Shown in pieces: positions 29,576-37,473 of a DNA stretch of 64,000 bases (its first letter is position 1; each line of letters begins with the position of its first letter). The notes below the pieces were generated by a model. It was given only the letters and a program-made list of their open reading frames with translations, was not told where the DNA came from and ran no database searches. The DNA comes from CAYXVF01 sp964468125 (GTDB lineage Bacteria; Myxococcota; XYA12-FULL-58-9; CAYXVF01), in the NCBI GenBank assembly GCA_964468125.1, contig CAYXVF010000004.1, forward strand, positions 43,929-107,928. Direction: 5' to 3'. Position numbers and translations under genes: made by a program.

Positions 29576-30600
29576 CAACAAATCCTAGGCAGTTGCTCGC
29601 CGACGAGGGTATCGACCACGCGGTCGCCGCCAAAACCCGTTTTCATGATCACTCGCCCGGCACGGCCCTCCACGGCGCGGGCGACAACGCAGGCATCCTC
29701 GCCCGCCGGGTGCGACCGCATCGCAGAGAGTACGGCGTCGACGCGGTCCGCGGGCACGACCGCCGCCACCTTGCCCTCGTTTGCCAGATAGAGTGGATCC
29801 AAGCCTAAGAGCTCGCAGGTTCCCCGAACCTCGTCGCGCACGGGGATCGCCCGTTCGTCGAGTTCGATTTGCACACCCGAGGCGCTCGAAATCTCGTTTA
29901 ACACGGTCGCGAGTCCGCCGCGCGTCACATCCCGCATGGCGCGAACGTCCGGACACACCTCGAAGACCGCTTCGATCAAGCCGTTCAGGGGCTGACAGTC
30001 ACTTTCAACGCTGCTTTCGAGCTGGAGCTCGCCCCGCGCCACGAGGATCGCCGCGCCGTGGTCGCCGAGGTAGCCGTTTAGGACGACCGCGTCCCCGGGT
30101 CGGACCTTGTGCGCGGCAGGATCACGTCCCTCGGGAATGACCCCGATCCCCGCGGTGTTGATGAAGATCTGATCGCCGCTGCCGTGCTCGACCACCTTCG
30201 TATCGCCGGTGACGACGTACACTCCGGCGTCCCGCGCCGCCTGCGCCATGCTCGAAATCACGCGCTCGAGCACTTCGAGCTCGAGGCCCTCTTCGAGGAT
30301 CAACCCGCAGGTCAGGTAGAGCGGCGTCGCACCGGAAACGGCGAGGTCATTGACCGTTCCGTTGACCGCAAGCGCCCCGATATCCGAGCCCGGAAAGAAC
30401 AAGGGCGACACCACGAAGGAGTCGGTCGTCAACGCGAGGCGATCGCCTCGGGCCGTCAGCTCATCCAAACGCAGACGCGCTTGGTCCTCGAGCGTGCGCA
30501 GCATCGGATTGTCGAAATGCTCGACCATGATTTTGGCGATGAGGTCGCGCATCGCGCGCCCGCCGCCACCGTGGGCTTGGGTGATCACCTTGGGGCGCAT
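29575..30600 (-). CDS. hypE: Carbamoyl-dehydrating hydrogenase maturation protein HypE
   Basis: HypE receives a carbamoyl group from HypF on its C-terminal cysteine and dehydrates it to the cyanide ligand of the [NiFe] centre. The 341-residue protein shows the AIR-synthase-like fold motifs (AHGGGGRAMRDLI, TTDSFVVSPLFFPG, GTVNDLAVSGA) and ends in the required PRIC cysteine. I use ATG 30600, which overlaps the hypD stop, rather than a longer in-frame extension into hypD. Confidence 0.96.
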   Translation of the reverse strand: MRPKVITQAHGGGGRAMRDLIAKIMVEHFDNPMLRTLEDQARLRLDELTARGDRLALTTDSFVVSPLFFPGSDIGALAVNGTVNDLAVSGATPLYLTCGLILEEGLELEVLERVISSMAQAARDAGVYVVTGDTKVVEHGSGDQIFINTAGIGVIPEGRDPAAHKVRPGDAVVLNGYLGDHGAAILVARGELQLESSVESDCQPLNGLIEAVFEVCPDVRAMRDVTRGGLATVLNEISSASGVQIELDERAIPVRDEVRGTCELLGLDPLYLANEGKVAAVVPADRVDAVLSAMRSHPAGEDACVVARAVEGRAGRVIMKTGFGGDRVVDTLVGEQLPRIC

Positions 30601-31721
30601 CAACTCGCCTCCGCGGCGGTCTGACGACCGTAGTTGTAATAGGCTGCACAGGCCCCTTCGCTCGAGACCATGCAGGAGCCGATCGGTGTCTCCGGCGTAC
30701 AGAGCGTCCCGAACACCTTGCACTGATGGGGCTTGATGACTCCCTTGAGCACTTCGCCGCACTGACACGCCTTCGGGTCCGCGATGCGCAGGCTCGGCGT
30801 GGTGAACTTCAGCTCCGCGTCGAAATGCGCGTAGGCCTTGCGCAGCTTCAGGCCAGAATGATCGATAGAGCCCAGGCCTCGCCACTCGAAGAATTCGCGG
30901 AGCTCGAACACCTCATGAATTGCGTTCAGCGCCTGTGCATTGCCGTCGTCCCGCACCACCCGATTGTACTGGTTTTCGATTTCGCAGCGCCCCTCGAGGA
31001 GCTGGTCCAGAAGCATCGCGATCGACTGGAGAACATCCAGTGGCTCGAAGCCGGCGATCACGAGCGGTTTTCGGTAGTGCTCGGAGATGAATTGATAGGG
31101 GCGCCCTCCGATCACCATGCTGACGTGTCCGGGGCCAATGAATCCGTCGAGATTCAGCTCCGGCGAGTCGAGGATCGCTTTGATGGTTGGAATGATCGTG
31201 ATGTGGTTTGAGAAGACCGAGAAGTTGCGAATCCCCTTCTTTACCGCCTGCAGAATCGTGAGCGCGCTCGAAGGAATCGTGGTCTCAAAGCCGAGGCCAA
31301 AAAACACCACTTCCCGATCCGGATTCTTCTCCGCGATCGCCAGCGCGTCCAGCGGCGAGTAGACCGTGCGCACGTCGGCGCCGGAGGCCTTTGCTTGCTG
31401 AAGGCTCATCTTCGATCCTGGAACGCGCAGGGCGTCCCCGTAGGTGGCGAAGATCACCCCGGGGGTCGTCGCGATCGCGACCGCATCGTCGACTCGCCCG
31501 ACGGGCAGCACGCACACCGGGCATCCCGGTCCATGAACGAGCTCGATCGCGTAGGGGAGCATGTTCTCGAGGCCATAGCGGAAGATCGAATGGGTGTGGC
31601 CGCCGCAGACCTCCATGATCTTCAAGGTATCTTTCGGAGCGAGGGCCCGCACCTGCTCCCCGATTCGGCCGATCAGGCGTCGGGCGGCCTCCGGGTCGCG
31701 AAATTCGTCGATGTACTTCAT
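30600..31721 (-). CDS. hypD: Hydrogenase maturation scaffold protein HypD
   Basis: HypD with HypC assembles the Fe(CN)2CO unit. The 373-residue protein has the conserved MEVCGGHTHSIFRYG, GPGCPVCVLP and GPGHVSMVIG motifs. It ends with the 4Fe-4S cysteines in CQCGEVLKG, HQCKVFGTLCTPE and GSCMVSSEGACAAYY. The start ATG 31721 overlaps the end of the SIS gene. It is intact. Confidence 0.96.
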   Translation of the reverse strand: MKYIDEFRDPEAARRLIGRIGEQVRALAPKDTLKIMEVCGGHTHSIFRYGLENMLPYAIELVHGPGCPVCVLPVGRVDDAVAIATTPGVIFATYGDALRVPGSKMSLQQAKASGADVRTVYSPLDALAIAEKNPDREVVFFGLGFETTIPSSALTILQAVKKGIRNFSVFSNHITIIPTIKAILDSPELNLDGFIGPGHVSMVIGGRPYQFISEHYRKPLVIAGFEPLDVLQSIAMLLDQLLEGRCEIENQYNRVVRDDGNAQALNAIHEVFELREFFEWRGLGSIDHSGLKLRKAYAHFDAELKFTTPSLRIADPKACQCGEVLKGVIKPHQCKVFGTLCTPETPIGSCMVSSEGACAAYYNYGRQTAAEAS

Positions 31722-32404
31722 GGCGACACCTCCTCTGCCCCGGCCGAGCCGCGGCTGTCGGCGAGCAGCGTATGAACCAGATCCCAGAGCACGTGGTACG
31801 CGGCGACATGTGATTCCTGAATGCGATGTACACTCGTCGTTGGAACCACCAAGCACACGTCAACTAAACCGCTGCGGGCCATCTGTCCGCCGTCGCCTCC
31901 GGTGAGTCCAACGGTCGAAAGCCCCATCTTTTTGGCCTGCTGGTAGGCGGCCATGAGATTTCCCGAGTTGCCACTCGTAGACACACCGATCAGCACGTCC
32001 TTCTCGGAAGCCAAGGCGATCAGCTGACGCACGAAGATGTGGTCAAATCCCACGTCGTTGCCGACGGCGGTCAGCATCGCGAGATCCGCTCCGAGGTGGG
32101 TCGCCGGGAGCGCCGCGCGTCCGACGGTGATCGGGTGCAAGAACTCGACGGCGATGTGCGCCGCATCGCAGCTCGACCCGCCGTTCCCCATCGAAAACAA
32201 GCGCCCGCCACGGGCGTAGGCGTCCGCGACCAAGCGAGCAGCAGCGACGAGACCGCTCGCGTTATCCGCGAAGAAGCGATTCTTCACCTCGACGCTCTCA
32301 CCCGCCTTCTGATGCACAGAGGTGAGCAGTGCATCATCGAGCGCCGCTGAATCGGACTTCTTGCCGCTCAGGAAGGGGTAGAGGCTATCGAGGGGATCAC
32401 TCAT
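31718..32404 (-). CDS. SIS-domain phosphosugar-binding protein of the hyp operon (GmhA-like)
   Basis: The 228-residue protein is a sugar isomerase (SIS) domain protein resembling sedoheptulose-7-phosphate isomerase GmhA. Visible motifs are SMGNGGSSCDAAHIAVEFLH, GVSTSGNSGN (phosphosugar loop) and a late RIQESHVAAYH, as in GmhA. It lies between hypC and hypD with overlaps on both sides, so it belongs to the hydrogenase operon, not to an LPS cluster. SIS genes occur in hyp operons of some other bacteria; their role there is unclear. The isomerase activity is unproven. Confidence 0.85.
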   Translation of the reverse strand: MSDPLDSLYPFLSGKKSDSAALDDALLTSVHQKAGESVEVKNRFFADNASGLVAAARLVADAYARGGRLFSMGNGGSSCDAAHIAVEFLHPITVGRAALPATHLGADLAMLTAVGNDVGFDHIFVRQLIALASEKDVLIGVSTSGNSGNLMAAYQQAKKMGLSTVGLTGGDGGQMARSGLVDVCLVVPTTSVHRIQESHVAAYHVLWDLVHTLLADSRGSAGAEEVSP

Positions 32405-32703
32405 GCGGATTTGTCTCTCCCGACGGACGCATCCCCTTCACGCATGGCATTGAGCTCCGCCTGTGCTTCGCCCATCTGTCGCAGGACTTTCAGTGTTTCC
32501 TGCGCTTCCTCTTCGTCGATGAGACTCATCGCAAAGCCAACGTGTACGAGTACCCAAGAGCCCACGAGGCCCGCGAGCGTGCCGTCCTCTGGCGTCACGA
32601 AGGAAAGGTTTACCTCGCGCCGAACACCGCCGACGCTGACGATCCCCGTGCCTTCCTCGTCACTGGCGACTTCGATGATCTGTCCGGGAATTCCTAGGCA
32701 CAT
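32401..32703 (-). CDS. hypC: Hydrogenase maturation chaperone HypC
   Basis: HypC (HybG family) binds HypD and the hydrogenase large subunit through its N-terminal cysteine. The 100-residue protein starts MCLGIPGQI, the defining motif, and has the small beta-barrel pattern (VSVGGVRREVNLSFV, GSWVLVHVGFAMS). It starts directly after the hypF stop and overlaps the SIS gene by 4 bases. Confidence 0.96.
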   Translation of the reverse strand: MCLGIPGQIIEVASDEEGTGIVSVGGVRREVNLSFVTPEDGTLAGLVGSWVLVHVGFAMSLIDEEEAQETLKVLRQMGEAQAELNAMREGDASVGRDKSA

Positions 32704-35085
32704 CTACATACTCCTCTCGCGCCTCTTGCGCGCGATGGCCGCTTGGCCCACGGCAAGCCCCCCGTCGCCAGGAGGCACACGCCGATGGGTGAGAACCTCG
32801 AGGCCACACGCCTCGAGCCTTCGAGAGAGCTCCGTTGTGAGGAGGGCATTGGCGAAGCATCCGCCACTGAGTGCGACAGTAGCCAGGCCAGTTGCGCGCG
32901 CAGCTCGTTCCGCGAGTCCCGCGAACCCTTCCGCCAGCCCCAGGTGGAACCGGCGAGCGATGTCCGCGACCGGAACGCCCTCCCCCACATCCTTTAAGAG
33001 CGCTCGCCACATCGGCGTTGGATCCAAGATTACCGGACTCTCATATGCAATGGCGATTGGGTAAGCGCTCGTATCCCGGGACTGTTGCGCGAGTCCCTCC
33101 AAGGCCATCGCAGCCTGCGCCTCGTGGTCGATCCGCTCGCGATGGAGGTCGAGTGTTGCGGCCACCGCGTCAAAAAGCCGTCCCGCACTGGAAGAGCGGG
33201 GCGTGTCGGCGGCGGCGAGCATGGAGTCGAGAGTCACCCTTGGTCGTTCCAATAGATCGGCAACGGGCGGGAGCTCACGGTAGGCTTCGAGGAGCTCCCA
33301 GCCAAGGCCTTCAACCAGTTGGGCGTATGCGTTTCGCCAAGGTTCACGCGCCGCGCGGTCTCCGCCGAGCAAGGCCCGGGGTGCGAGGGACGCGACGCGC
33401 GAATAGGACTCGAGATCGGCGACTAGAAGCTCCCCACCCCACGCCGTACCATCCTCCCCCCAGCCGACCCCGTCGAGAACGATTCCGACGACTTCCTCCT
33501 CACGGCCATGGTCAGCCAAACACGCCGCAACGTGTGCGTGATGATGCTGTACGTCGACCGCGGGCACCTCGAGGCGGCTTGCGAGCTCTAGTCCGAGGCG
33601 ACGTGAGACGTAGCCAGGATGTGCATCCACGGCGACGAAGTCCGGCCGGACGTCGAAGAGTCGAAGATAGAGGTCGACGGTGCGCTCCCACTCGTCGCGC
33701 GTGGACGGCTCGTCGAGATCGCCGAGATGCTGGGAGAGAACGAGGTCATTGCGACGTGCGAGCGCGAGGGCCGCCTTGAGATCCCCTCCCATCGCGATCC
33801 CCGTATGGTTTCGATGTCGCGCAGGAACGCTCTGGGGCGCGTATCCTCGGGCGTGCCGCAGCACCGTCGCACCCTTGCCAGTGACTCGCACCACCGAATC
33901 GTCGACGCGCTGGGCGATCTCCCGATCATGGTGGAGAAAATAGTCCGCGACCTCTCGAAGCCGCACTCTAGCATCGTCGACGGTGATGCATTGAGGCTCG
34001 GCACTCCGGTTCCCGCTGGTCATCACGACCGGTACGTCCATGCGTTTCATCATCAGGGCGTGAAGCGGCGTATAGGGGAGCATGAAGCCCAACAGGTCGG
34101 TTCCTGGTGCGATCCCATCAGCGAGAGCAAGAGGCGACCTTTCTCCTGGATTCTCCCCGGGTGCATTCGACCCGAAGGGTGCAAATGCCTTCCGGTGCTC
34201 GCGAGCCCGCAGCAAGACGATCGGCGCCGACGGAGAGGTGAGCTCTCGCCACTCGATGTCAGTGACGTCCGCGTATCGTTCGAGCACCTCACGATCACGG
34301 GCCATCAGAGCGAGAGGTTTGCTTTCTCGGAGCTTACGCTCCCGCAAGCGAGCGACCGCTGCTTCGTTCGTGGCGTCGCAGGCGAGGTGGTAGCCGCCCA
34401 GTCCACGAATCGCGACGATCTCGCCGTGTTTGAGCAGCGTGGTTACCGCATCGAGATCGTCGAGACCGGACGTGTCGAGCGAGCGACCATCGGAACGTTC
34501 GAGCCACACTCGAGGACCACAGGTGTGGCAGGCGATCGGCTGGGCGTGGTAACGCCGGTCCGCTTCGTTGTCGTATTCGGCTTCGCACGCCGGGCACATC
34601 TCAAACGCGCGCATGGTCGTTTGGGGGCGGTCGTAGGGAATCCCTTCGATGATCGAAAAACGTGGACCGCAATGGGTGCAATTGGTGAAAGGGTAGCGAT
34701 AACGCCGCGCAGCGGGGCTGTAGGTTTCTTCACGACAGGCTGAGCACATCGCGGCGTCGGGGATCACGCCAGTCTGGGTCGCCCCTCGGCCGCTCTGAAC
34801 GATCTCGAACCCCTCGAGCCCACGGGCATCCACTGGCTGCACATCGATTTCGTCGACCCGAGCGAGAGGCGGGAGTCGATTCATGAGCTCGGCGACGAAG
34901 CCATCGGCGCCCGGACCCTCGATGTGGAACAACACGCCGTCGCCATCGTTGCGAACCTGTCCGCGCAGTCCGAGCGCGCGGGCGAGCCGTGCCACCGTCG
35001 GCCGAAAGCCGACGCCTTGGACCAAGCCCCGTACTCGCACGCTGAAGGCCTGGGGCGTCGACGAACCGTGCGGAAGCACACTCAC
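32704..35085 (-). CDS. hypF: Carbamoyltransferase HypF
   Basis: HypF makes the carbamoyl group for the cyanide ligands from carbamoyl phosphate and ATP and hands it to HypE. The protein of about 793 residues has, in order, an acylphosphatase domain (VRGLVQGVGFRPTVARLA), two zinc fingers (CSAC with CTHC; CPAC with CHTC), a YrdC-like domain (about 190-380) and a Kae1-like domain with the VDVQHHHAHVAACLADHG motif. The start GTG 35085 is chosen because the acylphosphatase homology begins soon after; a TTG at 35133 is possible. It heads the hyp operon and an FNR-type box lies upstream. Confidence 0.95.
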   Translation of the reverse strand: MSVLPHGSSTPQAFSVRVRGLVQGVGFRPTVARLARALGLRGQVRNDGDGVLFHIEGPGADGFVAELMNRLPPLARVDEIDVQPVDARGLEGFEIVQSGRGATQTGVIPDAAMCSACREETYSPAARRYRYPFTNCTHCGPRFSIIEGIPYDRPQTTMRAFEMCPACEAEYDNEADRRYHAQPIACHTCGPRVWLERSDGRSLDTSGLDDLDAVTTLLKHGEIVAIRGLGGYHLACDATNEAAVARLRERKLRESKPLALMARDREVLERYADVTDIEWRELTSPSAPIVLLRAREHRKAFAPFGSNAPGENPGERSPLALADGIAPGTDLLGFMLPYTPLHALMMKRMDVPVVMTSGNRSAEPQCITVDDARVRLREVADYFLHHDREIAQRVDDSVVRVTGKGATVLRHARGYAPQSVPARHRNHTGIAMGGDLKAALALARRNDLVLSQHLGDLDEPSTRDEWERTVDLYLRLFDVRPDFVAVDAHPGYVSRRLGLELASRLEVPAVDVQHHHAHVAACLADHGREEEVVGIVLDGVGWGEDGTAWGGELLVADLESYSRVASLAPRALLGGDRAAREPWRNAYAQLVEGLGWELLEAYRELPPVADLLERPRVTLDSMLAAADTPRSSSAGRLFDAVAATLDLHRERIDHEAQAAMALEGLAQQSRDTSAYPIAIAYESPVILDPTPMWRALLKDVGEGVPVADIARRFHLGLAEGFAGLAERAARATGLATVALSGGCFANALLTTELSRRLEACGLEVLTHRRVPPGDGGLAVGQAAIARKRRERSM

Positions 35086-35119
35086 GCATGGAGCTTGCCA
35101 GGGGCGTGCCCGGGTGGAG

Positions 35120-35133
35120 TTGATCCAAGTCAA
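35120..35133 (-). promoter_or_regulatory. Candidate FNR/CRP-family box before hypF
   Basis: TTGATCCAAGTCAA (read on the plus strand) matches the FNR consensus TTGAT-N4-ATCAA in nine of ten fixed positions. It lies 35 bases upstream of the hypF GTG. Anaerobic control of hydrogenase maturation would fit. This is a motif call only. Confidence 0.55.
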
Positions 35134-35187
35134 ATCAACGGGCTACGGAGATCAGGCGAAATTTCGAGGATTATCTTCGGAAATAAC

Positions 35188-35229
35188 GAAAAGAGGCGGA
35201 ACCCCTCGAGCTCAACGGGGCCACGCCTC
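35188..35229 (-). terminator. Rho-independent terminator between the puf operon and hypF
   Basis: On the minus strand GAGGCG (35229-35224) pairs with CGCCTC (35198-35193), and an inner CCCC (35202-35205) pairs with GGGG (35217-35220). The hairpin runs into TTTTCGTTATTT. It lies 35 bases after pufC and should end puf transcription before hypF. Confidence 0.8.
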
Positions 35230-35263
35230 GAATCGCTCAGCTCTGCATCGAACCTAGAGGATG

Positions 35264-36439
35264 TCAGCCCTCTTCGGCCCGCTCAGGGGCAGCCTCTTTG
35301 GGAGCACCGCCCTCTTCACCTTCGCCCGCTCCCTCCATCGGCTCGCCTTCTTCGGCCTCCTCCTTCGGCGGCGGGACATATTCTTCATACTTCGCGAGCA
35401 TCGGGTACTCGTCGATCATGGGCTTGCCCAAGACCGGCTTGTAGGCCCCCTGGTGACAGGTCTCGCAGTTGATCTTCGGCACGTCGCCCAGCTCACCCAG
35501 ACGGTACTCTGGATAGTACTGCTCGAGCGCATAGTCGCCCTGACCGACCAGGTACTCCTGGTTCAGGTTGCGAACCATGCGAATGCCGTACCACGCCTTC
35601 GTGCGGGTGATGGGACTCTGTCCCCACTCCGCCATCGCCCGGCTGTTGTGACAGTAGGTGCAGTTGACACCCAGCGCATTCGACATGTGCATCATCAGAC
35701 CATAAGTGGCCTCGGTCTGTTTGATGGTCCGCGTGTTGGTCGTCGGCAGAGCGGTCGGACCCACCACGCGAATGTTCATGTCGTTGTAGAGATAGTCGGA
35801 GAACGAGGTGCTCGGAAGCGAGGTCAAGCCCTGCTCCGGGTGCGCCTTGTTGACAGACGAGAAGCCGCCGACCATCCGCGTCATGTTCGGGTCTGGTGTT
35901 TCCTCAAACCAGATGTACTCCGGAACGTTCTTGCCGCGGTGGCAGGTCCAGCAGTTGACCCCGGTCTCACCGACATGGGTCTTCCAGTTCTCATTGATGT
36001 GCTGGGTCATTTGGATCATGCGCCGCGAGACGTGCTTGGTGTAGTACTCGTCCGAGGACATCTTCTCGGGGTTGTGACAATAGTTGCAGCCCTGCGGATA
36101 CCCCTCGGGATGCTGATTGTCGCCACCCACTGGCGCCACCCAATTGGTCAGGTTGTTCATCAGTCCCGTGAATGACCCGGTGCTGAGCGCTCCCAAAACC
36201 TTGACGTTCTCGTAGGCTTCGCCCGCTTTCGCGCCCGCGTCTCCCCAAGGGATCCGCATCGGATAGTTGGCGTTCTTTTCTTCGAGCTCATCGAGCGCAG
36301 ACTGGCTGGTGACGTGCTCCATACCGACGCCGTCCGGGCCACGTTGCACGGAGCGTGCGTCCATGGCGACGCCGAAGGACCAGATCCCCAGACCCAGCGC
36401 GCCGAGGCCCGCGAGGACTTGAAACGATAAGAATCTCAT
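35264..36439 (-). CDS. pufC: Tetraheme reaction-centre cytochrome PufC
   Basis: PufC docks on the periplasmic side of a type II reaction centre and re-reduces the special pair. The 391-residue protein has an N-terminal membrane anchor (residues about 5-24) without a lipobox cysteine, and four heme sites: CNYCH 118-122, CWTCH 163-167, CTYCH 260-264 and CETCH 325-329. The C-terminal 35 residues are an acidic Glu/Pro/Gly-rich tail not typical of the family. It starts at ATG 36439, overlapping the pufM end. The gene looks fully intact although its partners pufL and pufM are broken. Confidence 0.95.
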   Translation of the reverse strand: MRFLSFQVLAGLGALGLGIWSFGVAMDARSVQRGPDGVGMEHVTSQSALDELEEKNANYPMRIPWGDAGAKAGEAYENVKVLGALSTGSFTGLMNNLTNWVAPVGGDNQHPEGYPQGCNYCHNPEKMSSDEYYTKHVSRRMIQMTQHINENWKTHVGETGVNCWTCHRGKNVPEYIWFEETPDPNMTRMVGGFSSVNKAHPEQGLTSLPSTSFSDYLYNDMNIRVVGPTALPTTNTRTIKQTEATYGLMMHMSNALGVNCTYCHNSRAMAEWGQSPITRTKAWYGIRMVRNLNQEYLVGQGDYALEQYYPEYRLGELGDVPKINCETCHQGAYKPVLGKPMIDEYPMLAKYEEYVPPPKEEAEEGEPMEGAGEGEEGGAPKEAAPERAEEG

Positions 36440-37131
36440 TTCAGCACTCCCATCCCGTCAGGGGTTGCGACCGTCGCCAGGTCGGGCATCACCTGGTCGT
36501 TGAAGGTGTAGTCGGGGGCGATCCCGTGCTTCACCGCCCAGAGGTACCAGTTGTCGACCACGGTCCCTGTAAGAAGGATGCCGATTCCCCCCGTAAGGGT
36601 GCACAACACTACAAACCACCATGCCCAGCGGTGGATGGATTCAAACGTAGCGTTGAAGCCCATGCACCAGCGCCAGAACAAACCGGCACGCTAAGCGGCA
36701 GTTCCCTGATCGACGATCTGGCCGATCTCACGTTCGCCAGCGAAATGCCCCACGGCCAAGACGGTCGCCCCGTGCATGGCGAAGAGCAGGGTCGAGCCGT
36801 AGAGGAACACGATCGAGAGCGCGTGGAACGGGTTGTAGAACAGATTGCCGTAGCGCAGTGAGAACGCCGCGGTCCAATCGAGGTGCGGGAAGATCCCAAA
36901 GGGTACCGCCTCACCCCAGTTGCCCATGAGGATCGGTCGCGACGAAGCCAAACAGCAGCGACGCGATCCCCCAGTACCCTAGATAGATCGGGCCGAACTG
37001 CGCACTTCCCAGCCGACCCGCGAGGTGCAGGAAGCCCTTCTTGCGCGTCCCCACGATTCAGGAATCGCGATGTCCTCGTGGACCGGCCCCCGCACCTGAA
37101 ACTGAGTGAATAGGTTCTGAGACTCAGGCAT
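36436..37131 (-). pseudogene. pufM: Broken pufM (reaction-centre M subunit)
   Basis: PufM is a core reaction-centre subunit. From ATG 37131 the frame reads MPESQNLFTQFQVRGPV, a good PufM start. Near 37062 homology shifts by one frame (KKGFLHLAGRLGSAQFGPIY, then LGYWGIASLLFGFVA). Around 36945 it jumps to RPILMGNWGEAVPFGIFPHL in another frame, so about 95 residues that normally lie between are absent. After GEREIGQIVDQGTAA an in-frame TAG follows, and then RAGLFWRWCMGFNA through VVDNWYLWAVKHG completes the C-terminus to the stop at 36436. Only about 232 codons remain of the usual 305-330. A functional subunit is not possible from this sequence as given. Confidence 0.88.
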
Positions 37132-37137
37132 TGCGTG

Positions 37138-37183
37138 CTCCCCTTAGCACGCGATACCTACATTCAAAGCTGAGCAAGGCCAG
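37138..37183 (-). pseudogene. pufL: Residual 5' end of pufL (reaction-centre L subunit)
   Basis: On the minus strand, after a preserved GGAG Shine-Dalgarno, the codons from 37183 read LALLSFECRYRV, matching the start of PufL (normally MALLSFERKYRV) except that the first codon is CTG instead of ATG. Directly afterwards comes TAAGGGGAG and the pufM start, which looks like the original pufL stop and the pufM ribosome site. About 260 codons of pufL are therefore missing between codon 12 and the stop. Confidence 0.85.
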
Positions 37184-37215
37184 TTAGCGTCTCCAATTCG
37201 CGAGCTCGAAAGGGA

Positions 37216-37262
37216 CCAAAGACGGGCGAAGCATGCGCGCGCGTCGCCCCGCCCGTCCTGGC
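37216..37262 (-). promoter_or_regulatory. Intercistronic hairpin between pufA and pufL
   Basis: GACGGGCG at 37221-37228 pairs perfectly with CGCCCGTC at 37250-37257, with partial outer pairing. No T-run follows. In purple bacteria a hairpin at this place stabilises the pufBA mRNA and gives the excess of antenna over reaction centre. The position fits that role. Confidence 0.7.
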
Positions 37263-37278
37263 TTGAGTCCCAACCCGG

Positions 37279-37461
37279 CTACGGTGAGCCAGGCATGGCT
37301 TGCGACGTTTGCCCCACCGAAGGGGTGCCGGCCGCGTCGAGCCAGTTGAACCGCTCAGTGCTGAGCAGCACAAAGTGAATGACAATCGCGAGTACGAAAT
37401 TGAACGCCCAAAGAGCGACCAAATACGGACGCGGATCGAAAATCTTCCAGAATCTCCACAT
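37279..37461 (-). CDS. pufA: Light-harvesting 1 alpha polypeptide PufA
   Basis: PufA with PufB forms the LH1 antenna ring. The 60-residue protein has the family pattern: basic N-terminus with IFDPRPYLVALWAF, a membrane helix with the bacteriochlorophyll-ligating His in LAIVIHFVLLST, then FNWLD. The start ATG 37461 follows GGGGGA. It is intact. The gene lies between pufB and the pufL remnant, separated by the intercistronic hairpin. Confidence 0.95.
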   Translation of the reverse strand: MWRFWKIFDPRPYLVALWAFNFVLAIVIHFVLLSTERFNWLDAAGTPSVGQTSQAMPGSP

Positions 37462-37473
37462 AGTCGATCCCCC

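Noticed and set aside
29204..29791. Plus-strand open frames opposite hypA, hypB and hypE
   Set aside because: They are antisense to hyp genes with conserved motifs and have no recognisable domain.
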